A program made the position numbers and the translations under genes. Shown piece by piece: positions 11,671 through 24,045 of a stretch of 64,000 nt of DNA. The notes below the pieces were generated by a model. That model was not told where the DNA came from and did no database searches. It saw only the letters and a program-made list of their open reading frames with translations. How positions within the stretch are numbered: the first letter of the stretch is position 1; every line of letters begins with the position of its first letter. The DNA comes from Azadirachta indica (lineage: Eukaryota > Streptophyta > Magnoliopsida > Sapindales > Meliaceae). Location: contig CM040444.1 in NCBI GenBank assembly GCA_022749755.1, positions 1,619,026 through 1,683,025 of the forward strand. The letters run 5' to 3'.

Positions 11671-13102
11671 TTTCTTTAGCTCTCCATGCGCAGCCCAATG
11701 TTTGCAGCCGCATATAATATATGCTGTGGAGTGAGGTTTTAAATTATATTTCTTTAATTTATTTAGTATTTAATACTAAATAATAAATACGATTACCTTG
11801 TCTTTGCCCTCAAACTTACTTTTTAGGTCAGGTCAAGTGTTAATTCAATATATACTATTATAATAGACTGGACTTTATTGTAAAATATTTAATCTTTATT
11901 TTGAATTGTTAAAATATAAATCAATAGACATTTTAAAGTTCTTATATATGTATTTAATTTTTTTACAAATTAAAGCAAAGATAACACCTACTTCATTCAC
12001 AAAGTGTGGTTTTCACCCATTTTATTCTTTCTGATCTTATCGTTGATGGGATATGTGGGATTACTGATTAGCGATCATTAATTATTCAATTAACATATGT
12101 GATCAGTTTCATTTTCAGTAGTATGTATTTAGTTTGATAAACAAATAATTAATCCATGATCATATCAATGAGTTTCCAAATTTGCCATTGATATATATAT
12201 ATATATATATATATACACGTTGAATTGATTTACAAACGCACATCCTCATTTTACATTCCTCGAATGTAACAGAAAATGGAAATGATTTCAACTATGCATG
12301 CTTCCATAATTGTTATTAATCGCATATATATATATTTATTAATCTTATGTTTTCATTAATTATGTGTTTCCTTCTTCGAAAATTAGAAAACAAAATCAGA
12401 AGGAGATAGGAAATGCAATTTGTGAATGAAAACGTAAAGATTACTTGACGTGCAATTTGTTCTCAATTATATTAATTCTCAACCAATAATGACTATTATT
12501 TATATTCTCGAGAGAAAAAAAGAATGATTATTATTTTCTGTAAGATCATTTTCTGTCGGAGGCTAATTATTATTCTCCCATGGACCCGTATAGTACCCTT
12601 GACAATGACATTCTGTTTTCTAATAGCCAAATGGACATGATTGCATTGATATCCCACTAATATTATTAATTTATTGACGCACTTACTTTTGTATTAATTA
12701 ATTGGTTAATTATTAAGTGAAAATTGATTATAGAGAACATGTTTTATTTTTTTAGTGCTACACACTTATTATTTTATAAATTTATTGATATTTAATAAGA
12801 GATTTATTAAAAATTTATTAAAAAATTGAACTTCTATTATAGTAAGTTCAGCATCCAAAAATTTATATTAATTGAAGAGGGATATCTACTTAGAATTGAG
12901 ATTTGATGGCTAACATATTATTTTATTTCAATCACGACTGTACATATGATTAATTCGTAACTTAAGCTCAATTTTATGAATTGTCATTACCTTTTGGCTG
13001 TGAAAAAGTCTACAGTTAATTAATGTACAGTTTGTAATATTAATTGATTAGTGATAAAATAATTCTTTAAGAAAAATAACTAATAAATCATTGAAATAAT
13101 AT
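11671..13102. other. Upstream region of the YUCCA-like gene; intergenic
   Basis: The YUCCA-like gene reads leftward from here. An AT-rich palindromic CATATATTATATG sits ~45 bases before its ATG (~11711-11723), and further TATA-like stretches lie near 11730-11800; none can be assigned as the true TATA box from sequence alone. The rest is AT-rich DNA with no gene. Confidence 0.4.
12190..12216. repeat. (AT)n microsatellite
   Basis: Pure TA dinucleotide run of about 13 units inside AT-rich intergenic DNA. Confidence 0.85.
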
Positions 13103-13308
13103 TGTTAGTATTATAAAACAAGTGTATTCCGACGCTACGAAATCAAAGATCAGTGAGGAAAATATCAATTAGATCCCTATTATTGTAGGATTATATAAAA
13201 ACCATTTGTAAAATATCGTCTTAATCCCTAATTCAGATCTATAAATACCTCTCCTTTCCTCACATTTTGTACACAAGGAAGAAGAGCTCTCATTTCTCTC
13301 TCCCTTCC

Positions 13309-13363
<55 letters not shown>

Positions 13364-13474
13364 TCGTAATTTGAGTATGGTGTGTGAAATACCAACCACA
13401 CCCCTTGTACTATTGAGATTTATGATTAGGATTAAAAGTTTTGTATATTTACATTGAGCTAATAGTTCACAACA
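13103..13474 (+). mobile_element. 5' LTR of a decayed Ty1/copia element (start uncertain)
   Basis: The right edge is clear: the LTR-like sequence ends TTCACAACA at 13474 and is followed within four bases by a primer-binding-like TTATCAGCACGA. A TATAAATACC box lies at ~13240 with a CT-rich leader after it, as in many plant copia LTRs. The last ~110 bases (GAGTATGGTGTGTGAAAT ... TTCACAA) recur at 17066-17170 and 22259-22371, the downstream LTR end. The left edge TGTTAG at 13103 is my best guess for a TG start. Confidence 0.6.
13312..13360. repeat. (CT)n microsatellite in the LTR leader
   Basis: About 24 uninterrupted CT units. They generate a spurious Arg-Glu repeat frame on the minus strand. 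Confidence 0.9.
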
Positions 13475-16400
13475 TGTTATCAGCACGATCCCAAAGATTA
13501 TTCTAATCTTTTACTCTATTTATATTTTATAACTATTCTTATGAGTATGCTCTATGATTTCCACTATAATAAAACTTTCACATTAGAAAATAAGGATATA
13601 ATGTTATGTTACTCTTTTTAATATTATCTTTACAAGTATGCACCGTAATTGCCATTATTTGGATTTTTTGCAATAGAAAGTAAGGATAATATATTATTTT
13701 GGAAGGTTACATAAAAATTGCAAACGATTTAATGATAACCTCATCAAAACTTGAAGTTTTAAATTAACTAGAACCTGAAGTGCTAGATTTGTAATAATCA
13801 TTTGTATGGACCTAAAGTTCCATATACAAATTAAATAGACTCGAAGTTCCATGTAATCAATATAAGGAACTAAAGTTCCGTGAAATTATTATATATTAGA
13901 ACCTAAAGTACTGAAAATAAAGTTTATCTAGGGTGATTATATGTATTAGAAAATTTTGTCAAAAGGGTTATAATTTGCCCAAGGAATTTGGATTTTAAGT
14001 GAGTTTGTTGTCATCTGTCCAATCTTTCTTGAAAAGTTTTCTAGTATACTATTATGCTAAGGATTGAAATCCAGTCGTACGTGTAACAAGTTGAAGAGGA
14101 TCGAAAATTTTTTTTTGATCCCTCAATTTGTAAGTTTTACTATTTTTGTTTAATTGTTCTATAGATCTTGCAAATAACATATGCTCTTAATATATTTAGG
14201 GGTTATGTTGAAATGAATTTTCATGCCATAGGCCTTAAAGGCACCATTAAAAGAAAGAGGAAGATATCCCTGAAGGATAATTGAAAAGTATGAAACCTCG
14301 TTTCACCATTACAGCTACTAATGGAATATAGTTTCCTAAAATAAAGATATGAATGCAAAATTGGAAATTTAATGTTGAATATAATTCAGCCTTAGGTATC
14401 ATTACTTTACAATTGAAATTGTGAGTATTGATATGAAAATTGATTCATATTTTCACCATTCCCAAAAATAAATGGAATTGTTGCAGAAGTTATACAAAAT
14501 GATGAAAAAAAAATTGCCTCTATAGTGGTTATATATCTTACAATTATAAAATGAATTATTTAACCACCAGAAGTGGAACATTTATAACGTGACAAAATTT
14601 TGTCACTAACTTGATATGAAATGACATGGAATGTATACTTGTAGTATACTAAATTATCTAATGAAGCCTAATTTGGCCCCCATGAAGATAAAGAGAACAT
14701 GGAGATTATTTCTATGATAACATTTTACTTGATTTTCTTTATCGATATCATTTATGATTTAATAATTGCACTTTATATATTTTGTCTTTGACTACTCTTT
14801 TCTATAAATACATTATATATTTTACTACTATGATTTAATTATTGCAATTTAGATACTGCTCCTTTGTTTAAACATATTACGTAGTTTATTATCGTGATCA
14901 CATATCATGATTACTTATGTGAATTACCTTATAAAAGACATTACAAAGAGAAATGATCCTTTTCGGAAAAGGAGAATTGGGGATGTATGCCTGGCTGATA
15001 TTGTATTATATACCCTATTTTTAGAAATAACTATTTCTTATAATTGACAATGATTAAAGCTAAGACAAATATCATAAGTCTTGTAGAATTGATTAAAGGC
15101 TCCAAAAGAGTCCTAATCTTGTTAGCAAGTGAAATCTAAATTATATACACTGGAAAAACTTCCTTCATTGTCATTTGGATTATATTTAAGAGTTATGCAA
15201 CAATGAACCAGAAGTTCATTGATCCAAAAATATTTATGTTATGTTATCACCATCTTGGTCATTCAACATCCATGATGCAATAAATTGTTGATAATTCTCT
15301 TGGACTACCATTAAAGAACCGAAAGATTCTTTTGTCTAATTAGAATGTTTATAGCACTTGCTTACAGGAACAAGTAGTGCACTAAACCATCCCTTTAAAT
15401 TGGTTCTGAGTATCTAAAAGAGACATTTGTGGCTAATTCACCCATTCTAATAGACCATTTTTCTATTTTATTGTTTTAATTGATGCATATGCTTAATGGT
15501 CATTTATATATTTATTATCAACATATAATATTGTATTTGTTAGATTGTTTGCACAAATTATAAAGATAAAGGCACAATTTCCTAATTTCTTAAATCAAGA
15601 CTATACGTTTGAATAATCTTGGTAAGTTTATCTCTATTTGATAACCATTACATATCAGTGGAATTGATGTATAGCATCTAGTCTTACACGATCATTCTAA
15701 AATAGATTAATTGCATCTTTTATTAAGAATTCCAAGTAATTGCTAGAATTTTACTATTTAATTACCAATTTCTACATGATGTCACACTATTTTGCATACT
15801 ACAAATTTGGTTTAGACTTATTGCTTATCATCAATATTTCCTACTTTAACATGTATTTGGTCATCCTTGTGATATATCCCATTTATGAACTTTTGGTTGA
15901 GTTGTGCATGGACTTTTAGTATACACACATAATGTACTAAGATAAGACCTTAATATTATTTGAGGATTTATTTTGTTATAACTCAACTTCTATATCTTGA
16001 GCCTTTAATGGGTGATCTATTTATCGCACAACTTGCGAATTGCCACTTTGATGATACAATGTTTTCATCTTTAGGGAATAAGAAGATGCCTTCTGATGTA
16101 AGGCATAACTTTTTTGGAAAATATCTATTATGTTTCATCTTGATCATCGCACTATTAATGTTAAAATGAAGTGCAAAGTGCAACTTTAGCAAATTGCATT
16201 AATAGATGCACTTACTTATATTGCAAGAGGCTGCCAATATATAATCTTGGGTGATTGTTCCTAAAGAACAATATAATCATAAGGTAGCTAATAAATTATT
16301 TGTTTCATGCTAGAAGCATGAGAAAATAATTGGTTTAAAAGATATTGTTTAGTAGAAAAAGATGATTAAAAAATCAGGATCCTATTAATAAATAATGTTG

Positions 16401-17065
16401 AAGCAATGAATATATATAATTTCTAAATCATTAGCTCTATAAGAGCTTATAGCCTTTAAAGAGGCACATGTCCTCAAAATAACACATGTCCTTAAAGTGG
16501 CATAAGTCCTTGAAGTGACTTAAGCTCTTGAAGAAGCATTAGTCTATAAAGTGGCGTAAAATTCTCATGATAGAAAAAAGTCTACAAATTATACATGTAC
16601 ATATGTAATGTTAAATCATAATGAAATAGTTGTCGACAACATATTCTTATTTATAGTAGCTACTGAAATTATGAGATGATTACGATCCACAAACTGTAAA
16701 AGAATGCAAACAAAGCATAATTGGCCTTAATATAAATAAACAATTTAGGTAGAATTTGTTTTTCTTGGAAAATGTAAAGTATTTAGACCTTTAGTCCAAA
16801 TGCTAATGAAATTAGCTCTTGGTGAGCATATGGTCCTTCATGAGACCTAAGAATTAGTCCTTGATAAGTCTAATGCCTTCAATGAGGCATAAATGAAATT
16901 ATATGGTCCTTGACGAGACATAAATGATTAACTCATGAGTATATGGCTATTAATGAAGTTTATCTTAAATGAGACATATAAATGAGATCTCTAGAGATGC
17001 ACTAGAAAGTATAAGGATTGATGAAAATCTTATACACACTTTCTCTCTCTTTCTCTGTGTTTGTA
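13475..17065 (+). mobile_element. Degenerate Ty1/copia gag-pol body
   Basis: A primer-binding-like site (13478-13489) opens the element. Gag debris at ~14215-14280 reads FHAIGLKGTIK. GAG-pre-integrase/integrase debris at ~15200-16170 includes IDPKIFMLCYHHLGHSTSMM, DICG, and YLEPLMGDLFIAQLANCHFDD. The linker before reverse transcriptase is recognisable at ~16620-16670 (EIVVDNIF) and ~16785 (VFRPLVQ). Stops and frameshifts are frequent throughout. The reverse transcriptase and RNase H that should follow are missing; short imperfect GAGGCAT/GTCCTT-type repeats (16440-16560 and 16800-16980) fill that space. From 14933 rightward the sequence is repeated at 20118. Confidence 0.75.
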
Positions 17066-17170
17066 AATTGAGTATGGTGTGTGAAATATCACCCACACCA
17101 CTTGTGTTATTGAGATTTATTATTATGATTAAAAGTCTTGTATATTTATATTTGAGCTAATGGTTCACAA
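17066..17170 (+). mobile_element. 3' LTR end fragment of the copia element
   Basis: Matches the terminal ~110 bases of the LTR at 13366-13471 (GAGTATGGTGTGTGAAAT, then TTGAGATTTAT, then TTGAGCTAAT.GTTCACAA). The upstream U3 part with its TATA box is not found, so this LTR is truncated. Confidence 0.65.
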
Positions 17171-18299
17171 TTGTTAGTTATTTTTCCTAAATAATAATTA
17201 TTATTATATAGAAGTATAATTATTATTTTATAATAATTTAAAACTTTTAAGAGTATTTTTGAAATTTCTAGGAATTATACGGGTAGTAGACTAAACTTTG
17301 GAAGTAAAATAACTTTTACAATGAATTATGTAGCATGAAACTTAAAGTTTGAAGATATTTCAGTAAATGTGTCATCTAGAGTTAGTTGATTAATAGTCAA
17401 AGGGAAGTTTTTGATATAATCTCCAAACTATTTATAAAACTAATATAATTACAAACTTTATGGGAGGAATTTGATAGTAACCCTACAATTTAGTCTCATT
17501 TCCTCATTTTGTAGTGTTTTGGTTCAGGATTAAAGCATCTGGAGATCATAATCATTTAACAATGGCTTCATTTTTTCATTCTATACTGTGTTGCTCATTT
17601 TGTTGAGTTTGGCTTAATTGTTTGTAGAGAAAGAGGCAATCTATGCTAGACAGTGATGGAACAAATGAAAGACATTCATTAAAGCTTATTGTGGCACTGT
17701 TTCTATTAGATTATTTTTTGACTCTATTTCTAGCATTTTTCTTGTGATTTTGATTGGTCATTTATGACTTTGAGCTACTGCTACTGCTACTTGGCTGAAA
17801 CGACTATTGTCATGACAACATTTGGTCTTCTTTTTTCTCTCGGCAAAGCTTCGAAAAATCACATTGTAATATTGCTAACTCTGCATTCTTTCTGCTGCAA
17901 TCTTGATTGGTATATTTCCCTTTCTTAAAATGGAAAAGACTCATTTTTTCCCCACCATATTATTCCTACATTGTATTCAATTATTGTTATTAAATATTGG
18001 TGATATTTGATATATAACATTTATGGTTTTGATTAATTGAGATAAATTTTTTATATAAATCATCATATTCAAACTGACACATAATACTAGCATATAAACA
18101 TAATATTAATTAAATAATTTATTATTAAATTACTTTAATTTTATAATTTAATTAAATTAATAAAATCATAACAGTGAATATACATAATTCCCACACAAAA
18201 CCTATTTGGTAAAGCGAACGAAAATCAAGACAAAGCAAAATAAATACAAAAGAAAGACAAATTTTAGAAGCTGGCTTGATTTAGAAAGTTAAATAAGTC
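17171..18299. other. Unidentified non-coding DNA
   Basis: Includes a slightly less AT-rich segment (17560-17960) with short open frames in both copies of the duplication. No domain is visible, and the frames differ between copies because of indels, so I do not call a gene. Confidence 0.4.
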
Positions 18300-18865
18300 A
18301 TGCTTGTAGATAAGGATATCGCCATTAGCTTATTTTTCTATAAGCATTAACTATTAATAACATCATTATATGATAGGATATAACTATTTATTTACTTTTT
18401 TGGTAGCATTAACTATTGATAACATCACTATATAATAATGGCTTGCCATTTGCTTACTTTTCTGGTAGCATTAATACAATATGATATACCTATTTACTTA
18501 CTTTTCTGGTAGCATTAACTATTGATAGCATCATGTATGGTAGGATATCGCCATTTACTTACTTTTTCGGTAGCATTAACTATTAATAACATTATTGTAT
18601 GATAGGATATAGCCATTTACTTGTTTTTTCGGCATCATTAATTATTGATAGCATTATTTATGATAGGATGTCACTATTTACTTACTTTTCCGGTAGCATT
18701 AACTATTAATAACATTATTGTATGATAGCTTATAGCCATTTACTATAGCCATTTACTTTTTTTTTTGGTAGCATTAACTATTGATAGCATCATTTTATGA
18801 TAATATATAGCCCTTTACTTACTTTTCCGGTAACAATAACTATTGATAGCATGCATCATGTATGA
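18300..18865. repeat. ~62 bp minisatellite, about nine units (copy 1)
   Basis: Unit: GGTAGCATTAACTATTGATA, then ACATCATTATATGATAGGAT, then ATCGCCATTTACTTACTTTT. Spacing between successive AGCATTAACTATT blocks is ~62 bases. Units differ by substitutions and by a short duplication of CCATTTACT. Repeated in the second 5.1 kb copy. Confidence 0.8.
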
Positions 18866-20017
18866 TTTATTTTTTAATATATAGTAAACGAATTAAAAAT
18901 TATGCAAATTTATTATTATCATTAGTGAATGTGAATGTAAACTTGTTTACCACTTTATCTAAGAAATATTTTTTAAAATGTTTAATATATTTTTTTAATT
19001 TATTACTACTATATAACATGATGTGATTAGACAATTATATAATAACTTTTTTGGAATTACAAATTAAAGGTACAATATATCAAGAATGGAGAGTCTTGAT
19101 CTGTTCTTAATCGATCGAAGTCTGGTACTCCTTGAAAATTTGTACTCAATTCAAGTGAAATTGATCTCTATAAATTATTAGAAAGAGATTGGCCTCCATT
19201 CAATAGATGAGAGGAATTAAATAGACGTCCAACTACTTTTGCTAAGGGTAATTAGTGACAACTATGTAATAATTAATGCATGATATAATAATGTTTAGTA
19301 GTATCAAATAAATTCAAGGCATGAATGCTATATTAGGATATATTACATAATGATACTTATATATATGTATAATTATGTATAGTTAGAATCTAGGCATGAA
19401 ATTTATGCAATTAATTTTTCAATACTACTAAATCAAAAGCATTAAAGACAAAATCCAAATTAATGTATCAAATTAAACCATATACAATGCACCTTTGCCA
19501 AGCTAGGATGACTTGAGTCATTCACCATTTTCATACAATTCACATACACACCAACTAGCAATCATTGCCTGAATATTTCTCAACAATTGAGTAAGTTTTT
19601 GTTGGGTTAACTGAAGACTAGATTAGATACTTGTCAGTGGTGAAAACTACTAGGGTGCATACAAAAGCAAGGTATCTTCTCTCCTCCATTTGTAACAAAT
19701 GTCTAAAACCTTGCTTTAGCATCTTTTTGGTCTCCAAAAGTTGCCCAATTGTCATACAATAACTTAATCATAAAAAACCAAAATGTTAAATATTAAAAAG
19801 AAACAATTGTAATGCACACAAATAACATGAAACAAGGCCTGGATCATTATCTATGTTATTTGCATTAAGAGTTCTAAACAAGCATTTTATTGAACAGTTA
19901 GGGTGCATTATATAACAATTAGCGTGCATTATGTAAAAATAAGTTTTGACCTCAAAAAACCTAGCTTGAAAACATTACTTAAAGGACACAAGAAATTTAA
20001 AAGTGATGACAAAAAAC
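18866..20017. other. Unidentified DNA to the gap edge
   Basis: AT-rich. A stretch at 19640-19760 read on the minus strand (LKQGFRHLLQMEERRYLAF) looks weakly coding but is not assignable. The sequence ends at the assembly gap. Confidence 0.35.
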
Positions 20018-20117
20018 NNNNNNNNNNNNNNNNNNNNNNNNNNNNNNNNNNNNNNNNNNNNNNNNNNNNNNNNNNNNNNNNNNNNNNNNNNNNNNNNNNN
20101 NNNNNNNNNNNNNNNNN
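20018..20117. other. Assembly gap (100 N)
   Basis: Exactly 100 N, a conventional unknown-size scaffold gap. The sequence before and after belongs to the two ends of the same 5.1 kb repeat. Confidence 0.99.
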
Positions 20118-22371
20118 AAAAGACATTACAAAGAGAAATGATCCCTTTCGGAAAAGGAGAATTGGGGATGTATGCCTGGCTGATATGTATTATATACCCT
20201 ATTTTTTGAAATAACTATTTCTTATAATTGACAATGATTAAAGCTAAGACAAATATCATAAGTCTTGTAGAATTGATTAAAGGCTCCAAAAGAGTCCTAA
20301 TCTTGTTAGGAAGTGAAATCTAAATTATATACACTGAAAAAACTTCCTTCATTGTCATTTGGATTATATTTAAAAGTTATGCAACAATGAATCAGAAGTT
20401 CATTGATCCAAAAATATTTATATTATGTTATCACCATCTTGGTCATTCAACATCCATGATGCAATAAATTGTTGATAATTCTCCTGGACTACCATTACAG
20501 AACCAAAAGATTCTTTTGTCTAATTAGAATGTTTATAGCACTTGCTTACAAGAACAAGTAGTGCACTAAACCATCCCTTTAAATTGGTTTTGAGTATCTA
20601 AAAGAGACATTTGTGGCTAATTCACCCATTCTAATAGACCATTTTTCTATTTTATTGTTTTAATTGATGCATATTCTTAATGGTCATTTATATATTTATT
20701 ATCAACATATAATATTGTATTTGTTAGATTGTTTGCACAAATTATAAAGATAAAGACAGAATTTCCTAATCTCTTAAATCAAGATTATACGTTTGAATAA
20801 TCTTGGTAAGTTTATCTCTATTTGATAACCATTACATATCAGTGGAATTGATGTATAGCATCTAGTCTTACACGATTATTCTAAAATAGATTAATTGCAT
20901 CTTTTATTAAGAATTCCAAGTAATTGCTAGAATTTTACTATTTAATTACCAATTTCTACATGATGTCACACTATTTTGCATAGTACAAATTTGGTTTAGA
21001 CTTATTGCTTATCATCAATATTTCCTACTTTAACATGTATTTGGTCATCCTTGTGATATATCCCATTTATGAACTTTTGGTTGAGTTGTGCATAGACTTT
21101 TAGTATACACACATAATGCACTAAGATAAGACCTTAATATTATTTCAGGATTTATTTTGTTATAACTCAACTTCTACATCTTGAGCCTTTAATGGGTGAT
21201 CTATTTATCGCACAATTTGCGAATTGCCACTTTGATGATACAATGTTTCCATCTTTAGGGAATAAGAAAATGCCTTTTGATGTAAGGCATAACTTTCTTG
21301 GAAAATATCTATTATGTTTCATCTTGATCATTGCACTATTAATGTGAAAATGAAGTGCAAAGTGCAACTTTAGCAAATTGCATTAATAGATGCATTTACT
21401 TATATTGCAAGAGGCTGCCAATATATAATCTTGGGTGATTGTTCCTAAAGAACAATATAATCATAAGGCAGCTAATAAATTATTTGTTTCATGCTAGAAG
21501 CATGAGAAAATAATTGGTTTAAAAGATATTGTTTAGTAGAAAAAGAGGATTAAAAAATCAGGATCCTATTAATAAATAATGTTGGGGCAATGAATATATA
21601 TAATTTCTAAATCGTTAACTCTATAAGAGCTTATAGCCTTTAAAGAGGCACATGTCCTCAAAATAACACATGTCCTTAAAGTGGCATAAGTCCTTGAAGT
21701 GACTTAAGCTCTTGAAGAAGCATTAGTCCATAAAGTGGCATAAAATTCTCATGATAGAAAAAAAGTCTGCAAATTATACATGTACATATGTATTGTTGAA
21801 TCATAATGAAATAGTTGTCGACAACATATTCTTATTTATAGTAGCTACTGAAATTATGAGATGATTACGATCCACAAACTGTAAAAGAATGTAAACAAAG
21901 CATAATTGGCCTTAATGTAAATAAATAAACAATTTAGGTAGAATTTGTTTTTCTTGGAAAATGTAAAGTATTTAGACCTTTAGTCCAAATGCTAATGAAA
22001 TTAGCTCTTGGTGAGCATATGGTCCTTGATGAGACCTAAGAATTAGTCTTTGATAAGTCTAATGCCTTCAATGAGGCATAAATGAAATTATATGGTCCTT
22101 GACGAGACATAAATGATTAACTCATGAGTATATGGCTATTAATGAAATTTGTCTTAAATGAGACATATAAATGAGATCTCTAAAGATGCCCTAGAAAGTG
22201 TAAGGATTGATGAAAATCTTATACACACTTTCTCTCTCTTTCTCTGTGTTTGTAAATTGAGTATATGGCGTGTGAAATATCAACCACACCGCTTGTATTA
22301 TTGAGATTTATTATTATGATTAAAAGTCTTGTATATTTATATTTGAGCTAATGGTTCACAATTGTTAGTTA
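20118..22371 (+). mobile_element. Second copy of the degenerate copia pol/LTR segment
   Basis: Near-identical to 14933-17170: integrase debris at ~20400-21370, the EIVVDNIF segment near 21810, and the LTR end at ~22259-22371. It carries the same stops with a few private changes, so both copies descend from one already decayed element. Confidence 0.75.
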
Positions 22372-23499
22372 TTTTTCCTAAATAATAATTATTATTATAT
22401 AGGAGTATAATTATTATTTTATAATAATTTAAAACTTTTAAGAGTATTTTTGAAATTTCTAGGAATTATAAGGGTAGTAGACTAAACTTTGGAAGTAAAA
22501 TAACTTTTACAATGAATTATGTAGCATGAAACTTAAAGTTTGAAGGTATTTCAGTAAATGTGTCATCTAGAGTTAGTTGATTAATAGTTAAAGGGAAGTT
22601 TTTTGATATACTCTCCAAACTATTTATAAAACTAATACAATTACAAACTTTATGGGAGGAATTTGATAATAACCCTACAATTTAGTCTCATTTCCTCATT
22701 TTGCAATGTTTTGGTTCAGGATTAAAGCATTTGGAGATCATAATCATTTAACAATGGCTTCATTTTTTCATTCTTATACCGTGTTGCTCATTTTGTTGAG
22801 TTTGGCTTAATTGTTTGTAGAGAAAGAGGCAATCTATGCTAGACAGTGATGGAACAAATGAAAGACATTCATTAAAGCTTATTGTGGCACTGTTTCTATT
22901 AGATTATTTTTGGCTCTATTTCTAGCATTTTTCTTGTGATTTTGATTGGTCATTTATGACTTTTAGCTACTGCTACTGCTACTTGGCTGAAACGACTATT
23001 GTCATGACAACATTTGGTCTTCTTTTTTCTCTTGGCAAAGCTCCGAAAAATCACGTTGTAATATTGCTTACTCTGCATTCTTTCTGCTGCAATCTTGATT
23101 GGTATATTTCCCTTTCTAAAATGGGAAAGACTCATTTTTTCCCCACCATATTATTCCTACACTGTATTCAATTATTGTTATTAAATATTGGTGATATTTG
23201 ATATATAACATTTATGGTTTTGATTAATTGAGACAAATTTTTTATATAAATCATTAGATTCAAACTGACACATAATACTAGCATATAAACATAATATTAA
23301 TTAAATAATTTATTATTAAATTACATTAATTTTATAATTTAATTAAATTAATAAAATCATAACAGTGAATTTATACATAATTCCCACACAAAACCTATTT
23401 GGTAGAGCGAACGAAAATCAAGACAAAGCAAAATAAATACAAAAGAAAGACAAATTTTACAAGCTAGCTTGATTTAGAAAGTCAAATAAGTCATGCTTG
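22372..23499. other. Unidentified DNA (second copy of 17171-18299)
   Basis: Same content as the first copy. An 81-codon plus frame (22956-23201) is open here but interrupted in the other copy, arguing against a real gene. Confidence 0.4.
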
Positions 23500-24045
23500 T
23501 AGATAAGGATATCGCCATTTGCTTATTTTTTTTATAAACATTAACTATTAATAACATCATTATATGATAGGATATAACTATTTATTTACTTTTTTTGTAG
23601 CATTAACTATTGATAACATCACTATATGATAATATCTTGCCATTTGCTTACTTTTCTGGTAGCATTAATACAATATGATATACCTATTTACTTACTTTTC
23701 TGGTAGCATTAACTATTGATAGCATCATGTATGGTAGGATATCGCCATTTACTTACTTTTCCGGTAGCATTAACTATTAGTAACATTATTGTATGACAGG
23801 ATATAGCCATTTACTTGTTTTTTCGGCATCATTAATTATTGATAGCATTATGTATGATAGGATATCGCCATTTACTTACTTTTCCGGTAGCATTAACTAT
23901 TAATAACATTATTGTATGATAGGATATAGCCATTTACTTTTTTTTTTTGGGTAGCATTAACTATTGATAGCATCATTTTATGATAAGATATAGCCCTTTA
24001 CTTACTTTTCTGGTAACAATAACTATTGATAGCATGCATCATGTA
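23500..24045. repeat. ~62 bp minisatellite, about nine units (copy 2)
   Basis: Second copy of the array at 18300-18865, with the same unit order. It lacks the extra CTATAGCCATTTA stretch present near 18735 in copy 1. Confidence 0.8.

Larger units (their letters stand above)
14933..20017. repeat. Copy 1 of a 5.1 kb near-identical direct duplication, ending at the N gap
   Basis: Begins AAAAGACATTACAAAGAGAA and ends GTGATGACAAAAAAC directly at the first N. It aligns end to end with 20118-25212, with roughly one or two differences per hundred bases by eye plus small indels (5,085 against 5,095 bp). It contains copia integrase debris, an LTR end, a 62-bp minisatellite and unidentified DNA. Confidence 0.92.

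Noticed and set aside
13169..13486. 105-codon minus-strand frame with Arg-Glu repeats
   Set aside because: It is the translation of the (CT)n microsatellite in the LTR leader, not a protein.
15960..16192. Paired ~69-codon frames on both strands, repeated at 21167-21376
   Set aside because: The plus frame is copia integrase debris and the minus frame is its shadow.
19903..20214. Open frames crossing the N gap
   Set aside because: Open only because N is not a stop; the sequences on either side are different parts of the same repeat.
22956..23201. 81-codon plus frame in unidentified DNA
   Set aside because: Not conserved as an open frame in the near-identical copy near 17760-18005, and no domain is visible.
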